In this document: positions 49,482 through 58,213 of the stretch, one piece after another
How the letters are laid out: each line of letters opens with the position of its first letter
Position numbering within the stretch: the first letter of the stretch is position 1
DNA from: CAZHTS01 sp964535315
GTDB lineage: Bacteria > Chloroflexota > Anaerolineae > Anaerolineales > Anaerolineaceae
DNA: 64,000 nucleotides
Reading direction: 5' to 3'
Assembly: GCA_964535315.1 (NCBI GenBank)
Contig: CAZHTS010000008.1
Coordinates: 26,169 to 90,168, forward strand
Translations under genes and position numbers: made by a program
Notes under the pieces: generated by a model
What the model saw: only the letters and a program-made list of their open reading frames with translations
Told to the model about the DNA's origin: nothing
Databases searched by the model: none

Positions 49482-50507
49482 TTATACACCCTTGCTGTAG
49501 CGGCGGCGGATGGCTGGGATCAGATATTCTTCAAAGGCTCTTTGCTGATCATAATCTGGCTGCCATCCCCAGTCCTGGCGGGCGGTGCTGTCATCCACTT
49601 CGGCGGGCCAGCTATCTACGATACCCTGGCGGCTGGCGTGCACCGAGAAGGTGATCTGGGCGCCAGGGAAGGCTTTCATCACGATGTCGTAGATATCCTG
49701 GGCGCTGGGGCTGAAGCTGGTGACGTTGTAGATCAGCTTACTGAGGCTCTCGCGCGGCGCTTCGCCCAGTTTGAGGATGGATTTGATAGCATCTGGCATT
49801 GCCATGAATGGCAGGCGGGTATCTGGCCGCACGAAGCAGGCGTAGGGCTCGCCGGCGGCGGCGTGGTGCAGCATCTCGGGGCCATAATCACTGGTGCCGC
49901 CGGTAGGGACGGTGTCGGCGCTGATCAGGCCGGGGAAGCGGATGCAGCGGAAATCGATGGAATTCTTGTCGCGGTCGGCAGCCAGCTGGCGGTAGAAGTT
50001 GGCGTAGTAACGGCCAAGATGCTCGCAGTACAGCTTATTGCAGCCGTACATGGTTTGCGGTTGCAACCATTCGTCTTCTTTTACCTTGCCGGCGTGGTTC
50101 TTGGTTTCGAGATCAGGGATGCCATATGCGGCGATGGAACTGGGGTATAAAAATTTAACGGCTTTGCCCTGCCATTGAGATTGTTCAACCGCCAGCCTGA
50201 GTAAATTGAGCGTGCCCTCCACGTTGATGCGGTGGGCGGTTTCTGGATTGTATTCTGCCTTGGTAGACAGAATGGAAGCCAGATGATAAATGGTGCGTAT
50301 TTCAAACTCGGCCACCAGGCGCCCCAGGAGCATGTTATCCAGGATGTCGCCCTGGATAAAACGCTGACAGTAGGGACGCAAGGGTTCGTCGAGCGGTTGT
50401 ACATCCAATGCCACGATACGGGTATCGCTGTTCTGGCAAAGATGTGTGATCAGGCCATGGCCCATTTCGCCATTTGCTCCAGTGATCAAGACGACTTCAT
50501 TACGCAT
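49482..50507 (-). CDS. SDR-type NAD-dependent epimerase/dehydratase, L-threonine 3-dehydrogenase-like
   Basis: This is a 341-residue extended short-chain dehydrogenase. GANGEMG binds NAD, YPSSIAAYG and YGCNKLYCEH give the Ser/Tyr-X3-Lys site (Tyr in MYGCNK). RFPGLISADTVPTGGTSDYG and RPDTRLPFMAMPDAI closely resemble the SDR form of L-threonine 3-dehydrogenase, which makes 2-amino-3-ketobutyrate. UDP-sugar epimerase activity is less likely because the nucleotide-sugar loops differ. The enzyme that would use the product (KBL) might be the oxoamine synthase at 42453. Confidence 0.8.
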   Translation of the reverse strand: MRNEVVLITGANGEMGHGLITHLCQNSDTRIVALDVQPLDEPLRPYCQRFIQGDILDNMLLGRLVAEFEIRTIYHLASILSTKAEYNPETAHRINVEGTLNLLRLAVEQSQWQGKAVKFLYPSSIAAYGIPDLETKNHAGKVKEDEWLQPQTMYGCNKLYCEHLGRYYANFYRQLAADRDKNSIDFRCIRFPGLISADTVPTGGTSDYGPEMLHHAAAGEPYACFVRPDTRLPFMAMPDAIKSILKLGEAPRESLSKLIYNVTSFSPSAQDIYDIVMKAFPGAQITFSVHASRQGIVDSWPAEVDDSTARQDWGWQPDYDQQRAFEEYLIPAIRRRYSKGV

Positions 50508-50682
50508 GTTTTCTCACTTTCTCCATACAAGGGGGATTGGGAAGAATTTTTGCGCAGGAAGTGTTGCGATCTCCTGCTTTGCTAAAATGCAGCCGAACCG
50601 ATTTCATTGTATCAAGTTGTGATGATGATCGAACCCTCCATTCTTCCTGATTTTTGTGACTGCATGTAACCCCTGCAAAAAT

Positions 50683-50721
50683 AAGAGGGTTCTGTTCGGC
50701 TTGACCGAACAGAACCCTCTT
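50683..50721 (-). terminator. Terminator of the secDF operon
   Basis: Seventeen perfect pairs: AAGAGGGTTCTGTTCGG (50683-50699) with its complement at 50705-50721, loop CTTGA. In the minus direction ATTTTTGC follows, a good U run. It lies 71 bases past the secF stop. Confidence 0.85.
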
Positions 50722-50791
50722 GAGGGTTTATTATGGAACGGTAGTTCCTGTGCGAAGCGTCACCTTAAGTGTGCGTTCGCCCTCGCAGGTT

Positions 50792-51706
50792 TCAGGCGGC
50801 ATTGGCGCCCTTGAACCAACGCTGCCATTCGCGATTTTCCCACACGACCAGCAGTGGGGCAGCGACGAAGATGGAGGAATAGGTACCGCTGAAGAGGCCG
50901 ACCAGCAGGATGACGGCAAATTCACGCAGGGTGACGCCGCCAAACAGGGCCAGAGCGAGGAGCATGAACTCGACGGTCATCAACTGGGTGTTGATCGAGC
51001 GTTGCAGGGTCTGGACGATGGAGTGGTTGGCGAGGGTTTCAAAAGGCAGGCGGCGGTAGATGCTGCTGTTCTCGCGGATGCGGTCAAACACCACGATCTT
51101 GTCCTGCACCGAGAAACCGATGACAGTTAACAACGCCGTCAGGAAGAGCGAATCGACCTGCCAGCCGAAGAACCTGCCGCCGATGGCTGCAAGGCTGATG
51201 ACGATGAGCACATCATGGAACATGGCGATGATGGCGCACACACCGTAGCGGAACGAGTGAGCGATGCCGCGGAAGGCAAGGGTGATATAGAGTACCACCA
51301 TCACTGCGGCGGCGGCAACAGCTAACATGGCGCGTTGGGTAACTTCCTGACCGATGGTCGGGCCAACGCTGTCGACACGATGGGTGATAATTTTTGAGCC
51401 GAAGGTCTGCGCCATCGTATCCACGATCTTTTTGATCTGGGTGTCGTCCATGAAGGGGGAGCGGATGAGGATGGTGTTGGTGCCGGTTATCTGTACCTGG
51501 GCGTCGGTAATACCCATCTGCTGGTATACCGCCAATACCTCGGCTGTGGTGGGGACTTTGCCCGATTCCAACCCGATTTCCAGCAGGCTGCCGCCTTTGA
51601 AATCGATCGACAGGGGTAACCCGCCGATAATCGCCAGCAACAGGCCGGGGATGATGATCAGCAGCGAGAGTGCAAAGAAGATGTATCGTTTACCAAGAAT
51701 GTTCAT
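50792..51706 (-). CDS. secF: Protein translocase subunit SecF
   Basis: This 304-residue subunit of the SecDF complex uses proton flow to pull translocated proteins outward. Six helices surround the first periplasmic domain. Marks: IDFKGGSLLEIGLE, VGPTIGQEVTQRAML, FGWQVDSLFLTALLTVIGFSV and DKIVVFDRIREN. The start is 11 bases after the secD stop with AAGGA, so it is the second gene of the operon. Confidence 0.95.
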   Translation of the reverse strand: MNILGKRYIFFALSLLIIIPGLLLAIIGGLPLSIDFKGGSLLEIGLESGKVPTTAEVLAVYQQMGITDAQVQITGTNTILIRSPFMDDTQIKKIVDTMAQTFGSKIITHRVDSVGPTIGQEVTQRAMLAVAAAAVMVVLYITLAFRGIAHSFRYGVCAIIAMFHDVLIVISLAAIGGRFFGWQVDSLFLTALLTVIGFSVQDKIVVFDRIRENSSIYRRLPFETLANHSIVQTLQRSINTQLMTVEFMLLALALFGGVTLREFAVILLVGLFSGTYSSIFVAAPLLVVWENREWQRWFKGANAA

Positions 51707-51717
51707 AGCCTTGTCCT

Positions 51718-53073
51718 TTAGATCCCGAACAGGCCGGGGCGTTTTTCGGGGTCTTCAATCATCCCCATGACGATTTCCAGCACCGTACGAGTAACAAAGA
51801 TGGCGGTGAACAGGCTGACTGCCACACCCAACGCCAACGTTACGGCAAAACCTTTGACGATGGTGGCGCCAAACTGCGAGCCGAACCAGAACAAAATACC
51901 ACTGGTAATCAGTGCGGCAATGTTTGAATCGCGGATGGAGGGCAACGCACGTTTCCAACCCAAAGTGATGGCCTGTTCCACGCGGCGACCGGAGCGCAGT
52001 TCTTCCTTGAGACGCTCAAAGATAAGGATGTTGGCGTCCAGGGCGCTGCCGGTGCTTAACAGGAAACCGGCAATGCCAGCCAGGGTCAACGTTACCGGGA
52101 TGAGCTTGAAGATGGCCAGGGTGATCAGGGCGTAGGTGATGATGGCAAAGACAGCCACCGCGCCCGGCAGGCGATAGTAGATGATCATGAACAGGGCCAC
52201 AATTGCAAAACCAATCAGACCGGCGAGCAGGCTTTTGTCCAGCGAGTCCTTACCGAGGGTGGGGCCGATGATGCGGCTTTCGACGATTTTGAAGGGAATA
52301 GGCAGGGCGCCATAGCGCAGCTGGATGGCCAGTTTGTTGGCTTCGTCGCGGGTAAAGCTGCCTTCAATCACACCACTGCCTTCGCGGATGGCGCTGTTGA
52401 TCACGGGCACCGAGATGATTTTCTTATCCAGAACGATGGCCAGATATTTGCCAACGTTGGCGGCGGTATGGTCGCCAAAGATTTTTGCGCCTTCAGCGGA
52501 AAGCTCAAAAGCAATCTGGTATTTGCCCATTTGATTGGTGCTGACCGTGGCGCTTTTTAGCTCTTTACCGGTCATAATCGTGTGCCAGACTTTGTCGGTG
52601 GGGTTTTCGGCGGCCGGTGCAGCACCGGGCGCTGCCGTAGCGGTTGGCGCGGGTTGGGCGGCGGCATTCTGGCCGTAATCCGTCTTGATGACCGTGTCCT
52701 GAGGCAGCGGGGTGCTGCCCATATCGACGAATTCCAGCAGGCCGGTCTCTTTAAGCGTGGCCAGTACCTGTTCGGTATCGGTCAGGCCCGGAAACTCGCC
52801 GACGATGCGCCGGGTGCCGGCAACCTGGAAAACGACTTCGTTGGTGCCTGCGGCGCCACCGGCGCGGTTTTCCATGATCGAGCGGGCGTTTTCCATGTCG
52901 CTCGTTTCGATGCTGGTTTCTGCAGGAAGGTCGGCCTCAAGTAAGACTTGTAGACCGCCGCGCAGATCGAGACCCAGAACGGTTTCCTTGCCACTGCCAC
53001 CGGGGACGTCTACCCAAATTACTGCGGCCAGGAGAACAAAGATGAGAATGAGGTAAATGTAACGTCGACTCAT
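51718..53073 (-). CDS. secD: Protein translocase subunit SecD
   Basis: This is the 451-residue partner of SecF. Marks: LGLDLRGGLQVLLE (P1 start), AGTRRIVGEFPGL, FTRDEANKLAIQLRYGALP, then the helices with STGSALDANILIFERLKEEL, where the Asp carries the proton-transfer role. Between the P1 parts lies an Ala/Pro/Thr-rich insertion (about residues 134-157), unlike the compact E. coli form. GGAGG precedes ATG. The promoter should lie in 53074-53202, where I see no clear boxes. Confidence 0.95.
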   Translation of the reverse strand: MSRRYIYLILIFVLLAAVIWVDVPGGSGKETVLGLDLRGGLQVLLEADLPAETSIETSDMENARSIMENRAGGAAGTNEVVFQVAGTRRIVGEFPGLTDTEQVLATLKETGLLEFVDMGSTPLPQDTVIKTDYGQNAAAQPAPTATAAPGAAPAAENPTDKVWHTIMTGKELKSATVSTNQMGKYQIAFELSAEGAKIFGDHTAANVGKYLAIVLDKKIISVPVINSAIREGSGVIEGSFTRDEANKLAIQLRYGALPIPFKIVESRIIGPTLGKDSLDKSLLAGLIGFAIVALFMIIYYRLPGAVAVFAIITYALITLAIFKLIPVTLTLAGIAGFLLSTGSALDANILIFERLKEELRSGRRVEQAITLGWKRALPSIRDSNIAALITSGILFWFGSQFGATIVKGFAVTLALGVAVSLFTAIFVTRTVLEIVMGMIEDPEKRPGLFGI

Positions 53074-53202
53074 GCGGGTAATGCCTCCGATTCACACAGA
53101 TGCCAGCCAATTCCTCCAGTACGCGGGGTCACGGCTGGCGCTAAGGGGTGATTATACTCGCAAAGATACAGGATGAGTAGGGGCGGAATTTTGTGCGGCG
53201 GT

Positions 53203-54258
53203 TCAGGCGTGATTGTCGTGGACGAGATGATTGATCTGGTCGGGCTGGCCAAAGATGGCCACAATATCCCCCGGGCACAGGATAATATCACCTTGCGGGT
53301 GCTGGTTGGATTGCCCATCGCGGGTCAGAAGCACGATGCTCAGTTTGTAGCGATCCTCAATATCATTAATGGAACGGCGGTTGAGGTGAGACCGTGGACC
53401 GATTTGCAACCTGGCCAGGCTGTTGGGCTGGCCATCGATGGTGATGGGGGCGGTAATGTCGATATTGGCCGCCGAGGCGGCGAAAATGGGGGCCGCCATG
53501 CCGGTGGCGCTCAGGGCGCGAAAGCCGAATTGTTTGTGCAGCGATTCGGCAAATTCATCATCGAAGATACGCACGACAACTTCGACCTTGGGGTTAAGGT
53601 TGCGAGCCTTGACCGCCATTTGCAAATTGAGGCTATCGTTTTGGGTACATAACAAAATTGCCCGGGCGCGGCGAATGCCGGCGGCGGTTAACACACTTTC
53701 GCGGGTGCCGTCATCTTCAATCACCGGGATGCCTATGGCGCGCACGGCTTCGAGCAGCTCGATCTTGGGGTTCAGCTCAATCACAACGACATCCTGGTTC
53801 ATTTCGTATAGTTTTTTTACGACGCGGAAACCAAGGTGTCCCAGACCGATCAAGACGATGTGGTTGTTAAAAGTGGAAGCTACGGCCATTTCCCATTCCT
53901 TTCCGCGCGCCCGCCGGTTGAAAAAGAGCACACCAAAATCTGCCAGGCCCTGAGCGAGAATGGCGATGCCGGCCACCGGCATCAGAAAATAAAAGATTTG
54001 CAAATACCAGGTGTGTGGAAAATCACTCCCGGATTGCAAAAAGGTCAGCCCCAAAACGAGGTAGATGGTTGCAGGAATGCTTTCAATGGCTTCACCGGCG
54101 CGTTGCGCCAGATAATGATAAACAACGCCGCTGCCCGCAACGATCAGCACAAACATGCTCAAAGGGCGCTCAAATTCTCTACATAACAGGAAAGTATCGC
54201 GCCAGCTGGCGCGCCACTTTCGCCAGAGAGACTTGTGAGCTACCCGTTTCACCGTCAA
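53203..54258 (-). CDS. Two-helix membrane protein with TrkA-N/TrkA-C domains, channel-like but without a K+ filter
   Basis: This is a 351-residue protein. Two to three N-terminal helices (about 32-50, 60-80, 88-108) are followed by a TrkA-N NAD-binding domain (VLIGLGHLGFRVVKKL, VVVIELNP, DDGTRE) and a TrkA-C-like end. The architecture is that of an MthK-type potassium channel, but the pore segment reads LTFLQSGSDFPHTWYLQIFY and has no TxGYGD filter. It may be a sensor or a non-potassium channel subunit. It overlaps the phosphatase gene by four bases. Confidence 0.82.
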   Translation of the reverse strand: MTVKRVAHKSLWRKWRASWRDTFLLCREFERPLSMFVLIVAGSGVVYHYLAQRAGEAIESIPATIYLVLGLTFLQSGSDFPHTWYLQIFYFLMPVAGIAILAQGLADFGVLFFNRRARGKEWEMAVASTFNNHIVLIGLGHLGFRVVKKLYEMNQDVVVIELNPKIELLEAVRAIGIPVIEDDGTRESVLTAAGIRRARAILLCTQNDSLNLQMAVKARNLNPKVEVVVRIFDDEFAESLHKQFGFRALSATGMAAPIFAASAANIDITAPITIDGQPNSLARLQIGPRSHLNRRSINDIEDRYKLSIVLLTRDGQSNQHPQGDIILCPGDIVAIFGQPDQINHLVHDNHA

Positions 54259-54977
54259 TATCGTGTATTTGAGCTGACAACCGGCAGGCGCACCGTCATA
54301 CGCCGGATGGTATCGGGATTGCGTGCCACAACGCGCAACACAACCACGCTCATATCATCGTTGGGCTGGCGTTGATCCAGGCGGATGGCCTCGGTGAGCA
54401 GGGTATCCGCAATCTGCTGACAACCGGGCTCCTGATCTTCCATCAGGGCGGTCAACAGGGTACATACATCCAATCCATCCTGATAGGCCGCCCCGGCTTT
54501 CACCAGCCCGTCGGTATACATGATTACGGTGGTGCCACTTTCTAATGGGATTTCAAGGATATCCGGACGGATGTTGCGCGAACCGCCAATCGGGCCGCTG
54601 TTGCTGGATAGGCATTCAATGCGCTCATCCTGGGCGATAAAAATGGGGGTGGGGTTGTTGCGTACCAATACCAGGGTGTTGGTTTGTAAGTCAGCCGAGA
54701 GAATGTTGAGATAAGCGGTTTCTTTTCCGCCTTTTTCGGTATAGAGATGATCCGATGCCGCACGAGCGGCGATACCGTCGCGCACCCCTTCTGCCAGCAG
54801 GTTGATTGTTTTGCGCACCACCATGGTGGAAATGGCCTTAGACGCTCTTCCGGTGGATAGGCCGTCTGACAGAACGACAGAAACCCCACCGTTGGGACGC
54901 TCAACGACCTCGAGAGTGTCGCCACTCTCAGGCGAGTCATATTGATTGATTTTGGCAACAGCGATCTGGATTTCCAT
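54255..54977 (-). CDS. SpoIIE-type (PP2C-like) serine phosphatase
   Basis: This is a 240-residue PPM phosphatase. Metal motifs: LSDGLSTGRAS, IMYTDGLVKAG and PNDDMSVVVLRV; ETAYLNILSADLQTNTLVLV is typical of the SpoIIE/RsbX branch, which dephosphorylates anti-sigma antagonists. No anti-sigma gene is near. A 30-residue tail follows the fold. The four-base overlap with the TrkA-N protein suggests they work together, perhaps phosphorylation control of the membrane protein. The ribosome binding site is weak. Confidence 0.85.
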   Translation of the reverse strand: MEIQIAVAKINQYDSPESGDTLEVVERPNGGVSVVLSDGLSTGRASKAISTMVVRKTINLLAEGVRDGIAARAASDHLYTEKGGKETAYLNILSADLQTNTLVLVRNNPTPIFIAQDERIECLSSNSGPIGGSRNIRPDILEIPLESGTTVIMYTDGLVKAGAAYQDGLDVCTLLTALMEDQEPGCQQIADTLLTEAIRLDQRQPNDDMSVVVLRVVARNPDTIRRMTVRLPVVSSNTRY

Positions 54978-55036
54978 GCTTGAATTTTACAACAAAATCA
55001 AAGAAATCCATAGGGGTGCATGTAATGTTTGAGGTG

Positions 55037-55696
55037 CTACCCAGGCTTGCGGGCCAGGATGAAAAGGAGTTGGGCGCTGGCAGTCTGGTGGTATTGTATC
55101 TGGGGATTGAAGCCGGCCTGGGTGAAAAAATTTTCCAGCCTTGGGGCGGTATGGGCGTCAGGGCCCTCTTCGCCGGTGATGCGAAATAGCCAGGCTGTGG
55201 CCCGTTCTGATAATTTTGTCCCTGTAGGTTGGGCGGCCAGAAGGATTAGCAATACTCCGTTTGGGCGTAGAACCCGGTAGACTTCGGACAGGCTGGCCGC
55301 TTCGATAATGTAACTGGTTGGAAATGTGGCGATAACGCTGTCAAAACTCTGGCGGGCGTAGGGCAGGGCCTGCGCCAATCCACGCGCCAGCCGGGGAGGA
55401 TGGGATTGTTTCTGCCCGGACAACCTGCGGTGAGCGATTTTTCCCATCTGGCGGCTGGCGTCGAGGCCATAGGTCGCATAGCCGTGCTCAACCAAGCGCG
55501 CTTGCAGGTGTCCGGGGCCATGTCCGAGTTCCAGAATCTGTTTCCCTTGTAGATAGGGTAGAACGGAATATACCCATTCTTTCCAATGCCCGGCTGAGAC
55601 AATGGCGGCAACCAGGTCATAGCTCCAGGCGAAACTGGTGTATAACAGGCGGAAGAAGAGGGCTAACAGGGCATTCAACAACCGTATGGCTGGCAT
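55037..55696 (-). CDS. Class I SAM-dependent methyltransferase
   Basis: This is a 219-residue methyltransferase. An N-terminal hydrophobic helix pair (LLNALLALFFRLLYTSFAWSY) is followed by the SAM motif ILELGHGPGHLQ, the acidic GLDASRQM and VIATFPTSYI in the post-motif place. VLRPNGVLLILL is the closing strand. The hydrophobic start suggests a membrane-associated or lipid-like substrate. Its start is eight bases after the hydrolase stop, so the genes are one transcript. Confidence 0.85.
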   Translation of the reverse strand: MPAIRLLNALLALFFRLLYTSFAWSYDLVAAIVSAGHWKEWVYSVLPYLQGKQILELGHGPGHLQARLVEHGYATYGLDASRQMGKIAHRRLSGQKQSHPPRLARGLAQALPYARQSFDSVIATFPTSYIIEAASLSEVYRVLRPNGVLLILLAAQPTGTKLSERATAWLFRITGEEGPDAHTAPRLENFFTQAGFNPQIQYHQTASAQLLFILARKPG

Positions 55697-55704
55697 TTTG
55701 GGGC

Positions 55705-56610
55705 TCAGGGTGTATTCTGGACGATGCCTGAAAGTATCGGGTAAACCTGATCGATTTTCTGATAAGGGTGTTCGGGCTCGATCAGGTCGTGGGGCAGGTT
55801 TAAATCTTTGGAAAAGACGTAGGTGTGTAGATTGTCCGCTCCGGCATGCTGCCAGCTTCGCACCAGTTGGGCGGTGAGGGTGTTGTTCACGGCACGGTCA
55901 TTCTGGTTGGTGATGACCCATACCTGGCGCGCCGATGGTTTGCTGTGCCGGGCAAGTTGTTGCACGGCATACCCCAGACGAAAGATTTGGGCCAGGCCCC
56001 GCATGGAGTGGCGTGGATAACCATGCGCGGCTCCGACTATTTGGGCTTTGGCTTTTGAATCCCACCAGCGGAAATGGTCGGGTGAAACGAGCAGGAATTG
56101 TGTGGCCCATCGCGTCAGCCGGGTGGGAATGGTGTAGGCCCCAAAAGCGGGCGAGATGATCAGGGCAAGGTGGATGTCCGGGCGGTGTTGGGCCAGCCAG
56201 GCGGTAATCACGCCTCCCATGGATAACCCACCTACAATTACTTTTTCTCCCAATCCGCAGGCGATGTTGACGGCTTCATCGGCGTAGGCGATCAGCTTTT
56301 CGGCAGTTAGCAGGGAGGTTTCGGTAGTCATGCGGTCAGATAGGCCATGATGTGGGCAGCGCGGCACGAGAATGTTGTGTCCCTGAGCGAAACATCGTTG
56401 CGCCAGCAGGCTATATTGGGCCGGGCTGCTGGTGTAGCCGTGCAACCAGACCACAGTGTAGCGGGTCTTTTCGCCGTGGGTAAGACACAGGCTGTGGCTG
56501 AGCGGGTTGATGGCAACTGTGTCGCGCTCTTTCAACCCTTGAACGCGTCTGATTGCATCTTCGTAGGTTTCAGTGGGGCGTGGATAAGAAGTGAGCTGTT
56601 TGAGCTGCAT
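55705..56610 (-). CDS. Alpha/beta hydrolase
   Basis: This is a 301-residue serine hydrolase. LHGYTSSPAQY gives the oxyanion loop, GLSMGG the nucleophile, NQNDRAVN the Asp region, and a late His in LNLPHDLIEPEHPYQ. An open frame extends upstream to 56706, but AAAGGA before 56610 fits the start. The class includes lipases, lysophospholipases and esterases; a lipid substrate would fit the membrane-type methyltransferase next to it. It is the first gene of a four-gene minus-strand run. Confidence 0.82.
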   Translation of the reverse strand: MQLKQLTSYPRPTETYEDAIRRVQGLKERDTVAINPLSHSLCLTHGEKTRYTVVWLHGYTSSPAQYSLLAQRCFAQGHNILVPRCPHHGLSDRMTTETSLLTAEKLIAYADEAVNIACGLGEKVIVGGLSMGGVITAWLAQHRPDIHLALIISPAFGAYTIPTRLTRWATQFLLVSPDHFRWWDSKAKAQIVGAAHGYPRHSMRGLAQIFRLGYAVQQLARHSKPSARQVWVITNQNDRAVNNTLTAQLVRSWQHAGADNLHTYVFSKDLNLPHDLIEPEHPYQKIDQVYPILSGIVQNTP

Positions 56611-56696
56611 GGCGCTTTCCTTTCGCCGTTTTAATAAAGCGATGTTTGGACGACACCTGTGATATAGTGAGGTTACATTTTTTGTAGGAGTTGATG

Positions 56697-57047
56697 ATGA
56701 CCACACGCCTGGAAGAGTTTCAAAGCTATCGAAAACGGATGAACGGACGCATCGCTAAGATTGACCATCTGGGGATCAAACGGTTTTTTAACCTGGATAC
56801 CAATGCTTACAAGGACGGCGCATTAGACGCCCGCACCAAGGAATTGCTTGGACTGGTGGCTTCGATGGTGCTGCGGTGTAACGATTGCATCGACTACCAT
56901 ATTTTACAATGCATTGAGGCCGGCTGGGGCGACGAAGAACTCTATGAGGCCTTTAATGTTGCCCTGGTGGTGGGCGGCAGCATTGTCATCCCGCATCTGC
57001 GTCATGCGGTTGAGACGTTGGATCTGGCCCGTCAGACACCAGCCTGA
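56697..57047 (+). CDS. AhpD-like carboxymuconolactone decarboxylase-family protein
   Basis: This is a 116-residue protein with the AhpD/CMD fold: DARTKELLGLVASMVLRCND, a CNDC redox pair followed by IDYHI, and a His in HLRHAVE. Members with CxxC act as thiol peroxidase partners. TTG 56691 and ATG 56694 are upstream alternatives; ATG 56697 has the best distance to GTAGGAG. Its 3' end overlaps the M20 gene on the other strand by 16 bases. Confidence 0.82.
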   Translation: MTTRLEEFQSYRKRMNGRIAKIDHLGIKRFFNLDTNAYKDGALDARTKELLGLVASMVLRCNDCIDYHILQCIEAGWGDEELYEAFNVALVVGGSIVIPHLRHAVETLDLARQTPA

Positions 57048-58189
57048 GCGAGCACGGATTGAATGATGCCGCGATAGCCCTGAGCGGCCTGCATGACGGC
57101 TGTAAGGGAGATACGCTCATCAACGGTGTGGGCGTCGCCCTCGGCGCCGGGGCCGAATCCAATGGTGGGGATGCCGGCAACGCCGGCGCTGTAGGCGGCG
57201 TTGGTGCAGAAACGGTAGGCGCGCAGCTCTGGTTGTAAACCGGAGCAACGCAAACCGTGCAGGGCCTGCTGGACGAACGGGTGGTCTTCGGCAAACACCC
57301 AGGCGGGGAAGAACTTGAGCGCCTGCATGATGACGCCGGTGTAGGTCGTTTCCTGACCGGCGAGGATGTGAATGGACAGGTCGTTTTGATTTAAAGCCGG
57401 TAATGCACGAATGCCATGCAGGATGCTTTCGGGGGTGTCGCCTGGGAGCAACCTCAGATCATATGAGGCCCGGCAGCGGTTTGGGATGACCGAATGACCA
57501 GGATAGGGTTCCGAAAGGATGTCGGTCAATACCATCAGCGCCGGGCCCATCAATGGGTGGCTGCGTACGGGCGCCTGGTCGATGGCGTGGATGACCTCCA
57601 GCATGCGATGAATGGCGCATACACCCAACTGAGGCGAAGAGGAATGCGCCGAGCGACCGGTTGTTTCCAGGATAATTTCGGCCCGCCCGCGGCCGCCTCG
57701 ATTCAGATTGAGTTCTGTCGCTTCGCCAATGACGACAAAATCGGGATGGACGGCATCGATGACGTGTTTCAGGCTGCCGCCTTCCATTACTTCTTCGCTG
57801 ACGGTGGCGCAGACGACGATGCGGCCTGCCAGTTGCGCCCGATCTATGCTGGCAGCAGCGTGGAGCATGGCTGCCAGTGAAGCCTTGGTGTCCGCTGCTC
57901 CGCGCCCGTAAAGCCAGTCGCCTTCAACGCGCCCCTCAAAGGGCGGGCGCGACCAGTCGGAGGGAATGGCGTCGACGACATCGCAATGGGCGTCTAACAG
58001 GAGGGTGGGGCCAGGGTGTGAGCCTTCAATGGCGCCCACTGCGTTGCCGTATTCGTCGACCCAGGCGCGGTCATATGCCAGGGTCTTCATTTCTGCCAGA
58101 ATAGCCTGAACGACGCCCTGTTCCTGGCCGCTCAGACTGCGCTGGCGCACGATGGTTTGTAGGAAAGCGGTAAGTGCGGCGAGTTCCAT
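57032..58189 (-). CDS. M20-family metallohydrolase, YgeY-like
   Basis: This is a 385-residue zinc hydrolase. Metal motifs: LLLDAHCDVVDA, GRGAADTKASLAAM, TVSEEVMEGGS and DAHTVDERIS. Residues FCTNAAYSAGVAGIPTIGFGPG match the YgeY group ('selenium metabolism-linked hydrolase'), which sits with selenium-dependent molybdenum hydroxylase genes in other bacteria. Here it lies with dus instead (24-base gap), about 20 kb from the mop locus. The substrate is unknown; N-acyl or carbamoyl amino acids are typical of the family. Confidence 0.85.
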   Translation of the reverse strand: MELAALTAFLQTIVRQRSLSGQEQGVVQAILAEMKTLAYDRAWVDEYGNAVGAIEGSHPGPTLLLDAHCDVVDAIPSDWSRPPFEGRVEGDWLYGRGAADTKASLAAMLHAAASIDRAQLAGRIVVCATVSEEVMEGGSLKHVIDAVHPDFVVIGEATELNLNRGGRGRAEIILETTGRSAHSSSPQLGVCAIHRMLEVIHAIDQAPVRSHPLMGPALMVLTDILSEPYPGHSVIPNRCRASYDLRLLPGDTPESILHGIRALPALNQNDLSIHILAGQETTYTGVIMQALKFFPAWVFAEDHPFVQQALHGLRCSGLQPELRAYRFCTNAAYSAGVAGIPTIGFGPGAEGDAHTVDERISLTAVMQAAQGYRGIIQSVLAQAGV

Positions 58190-58213
58190 GACTCCTCCTT
58201 GAGAACAAACGGT

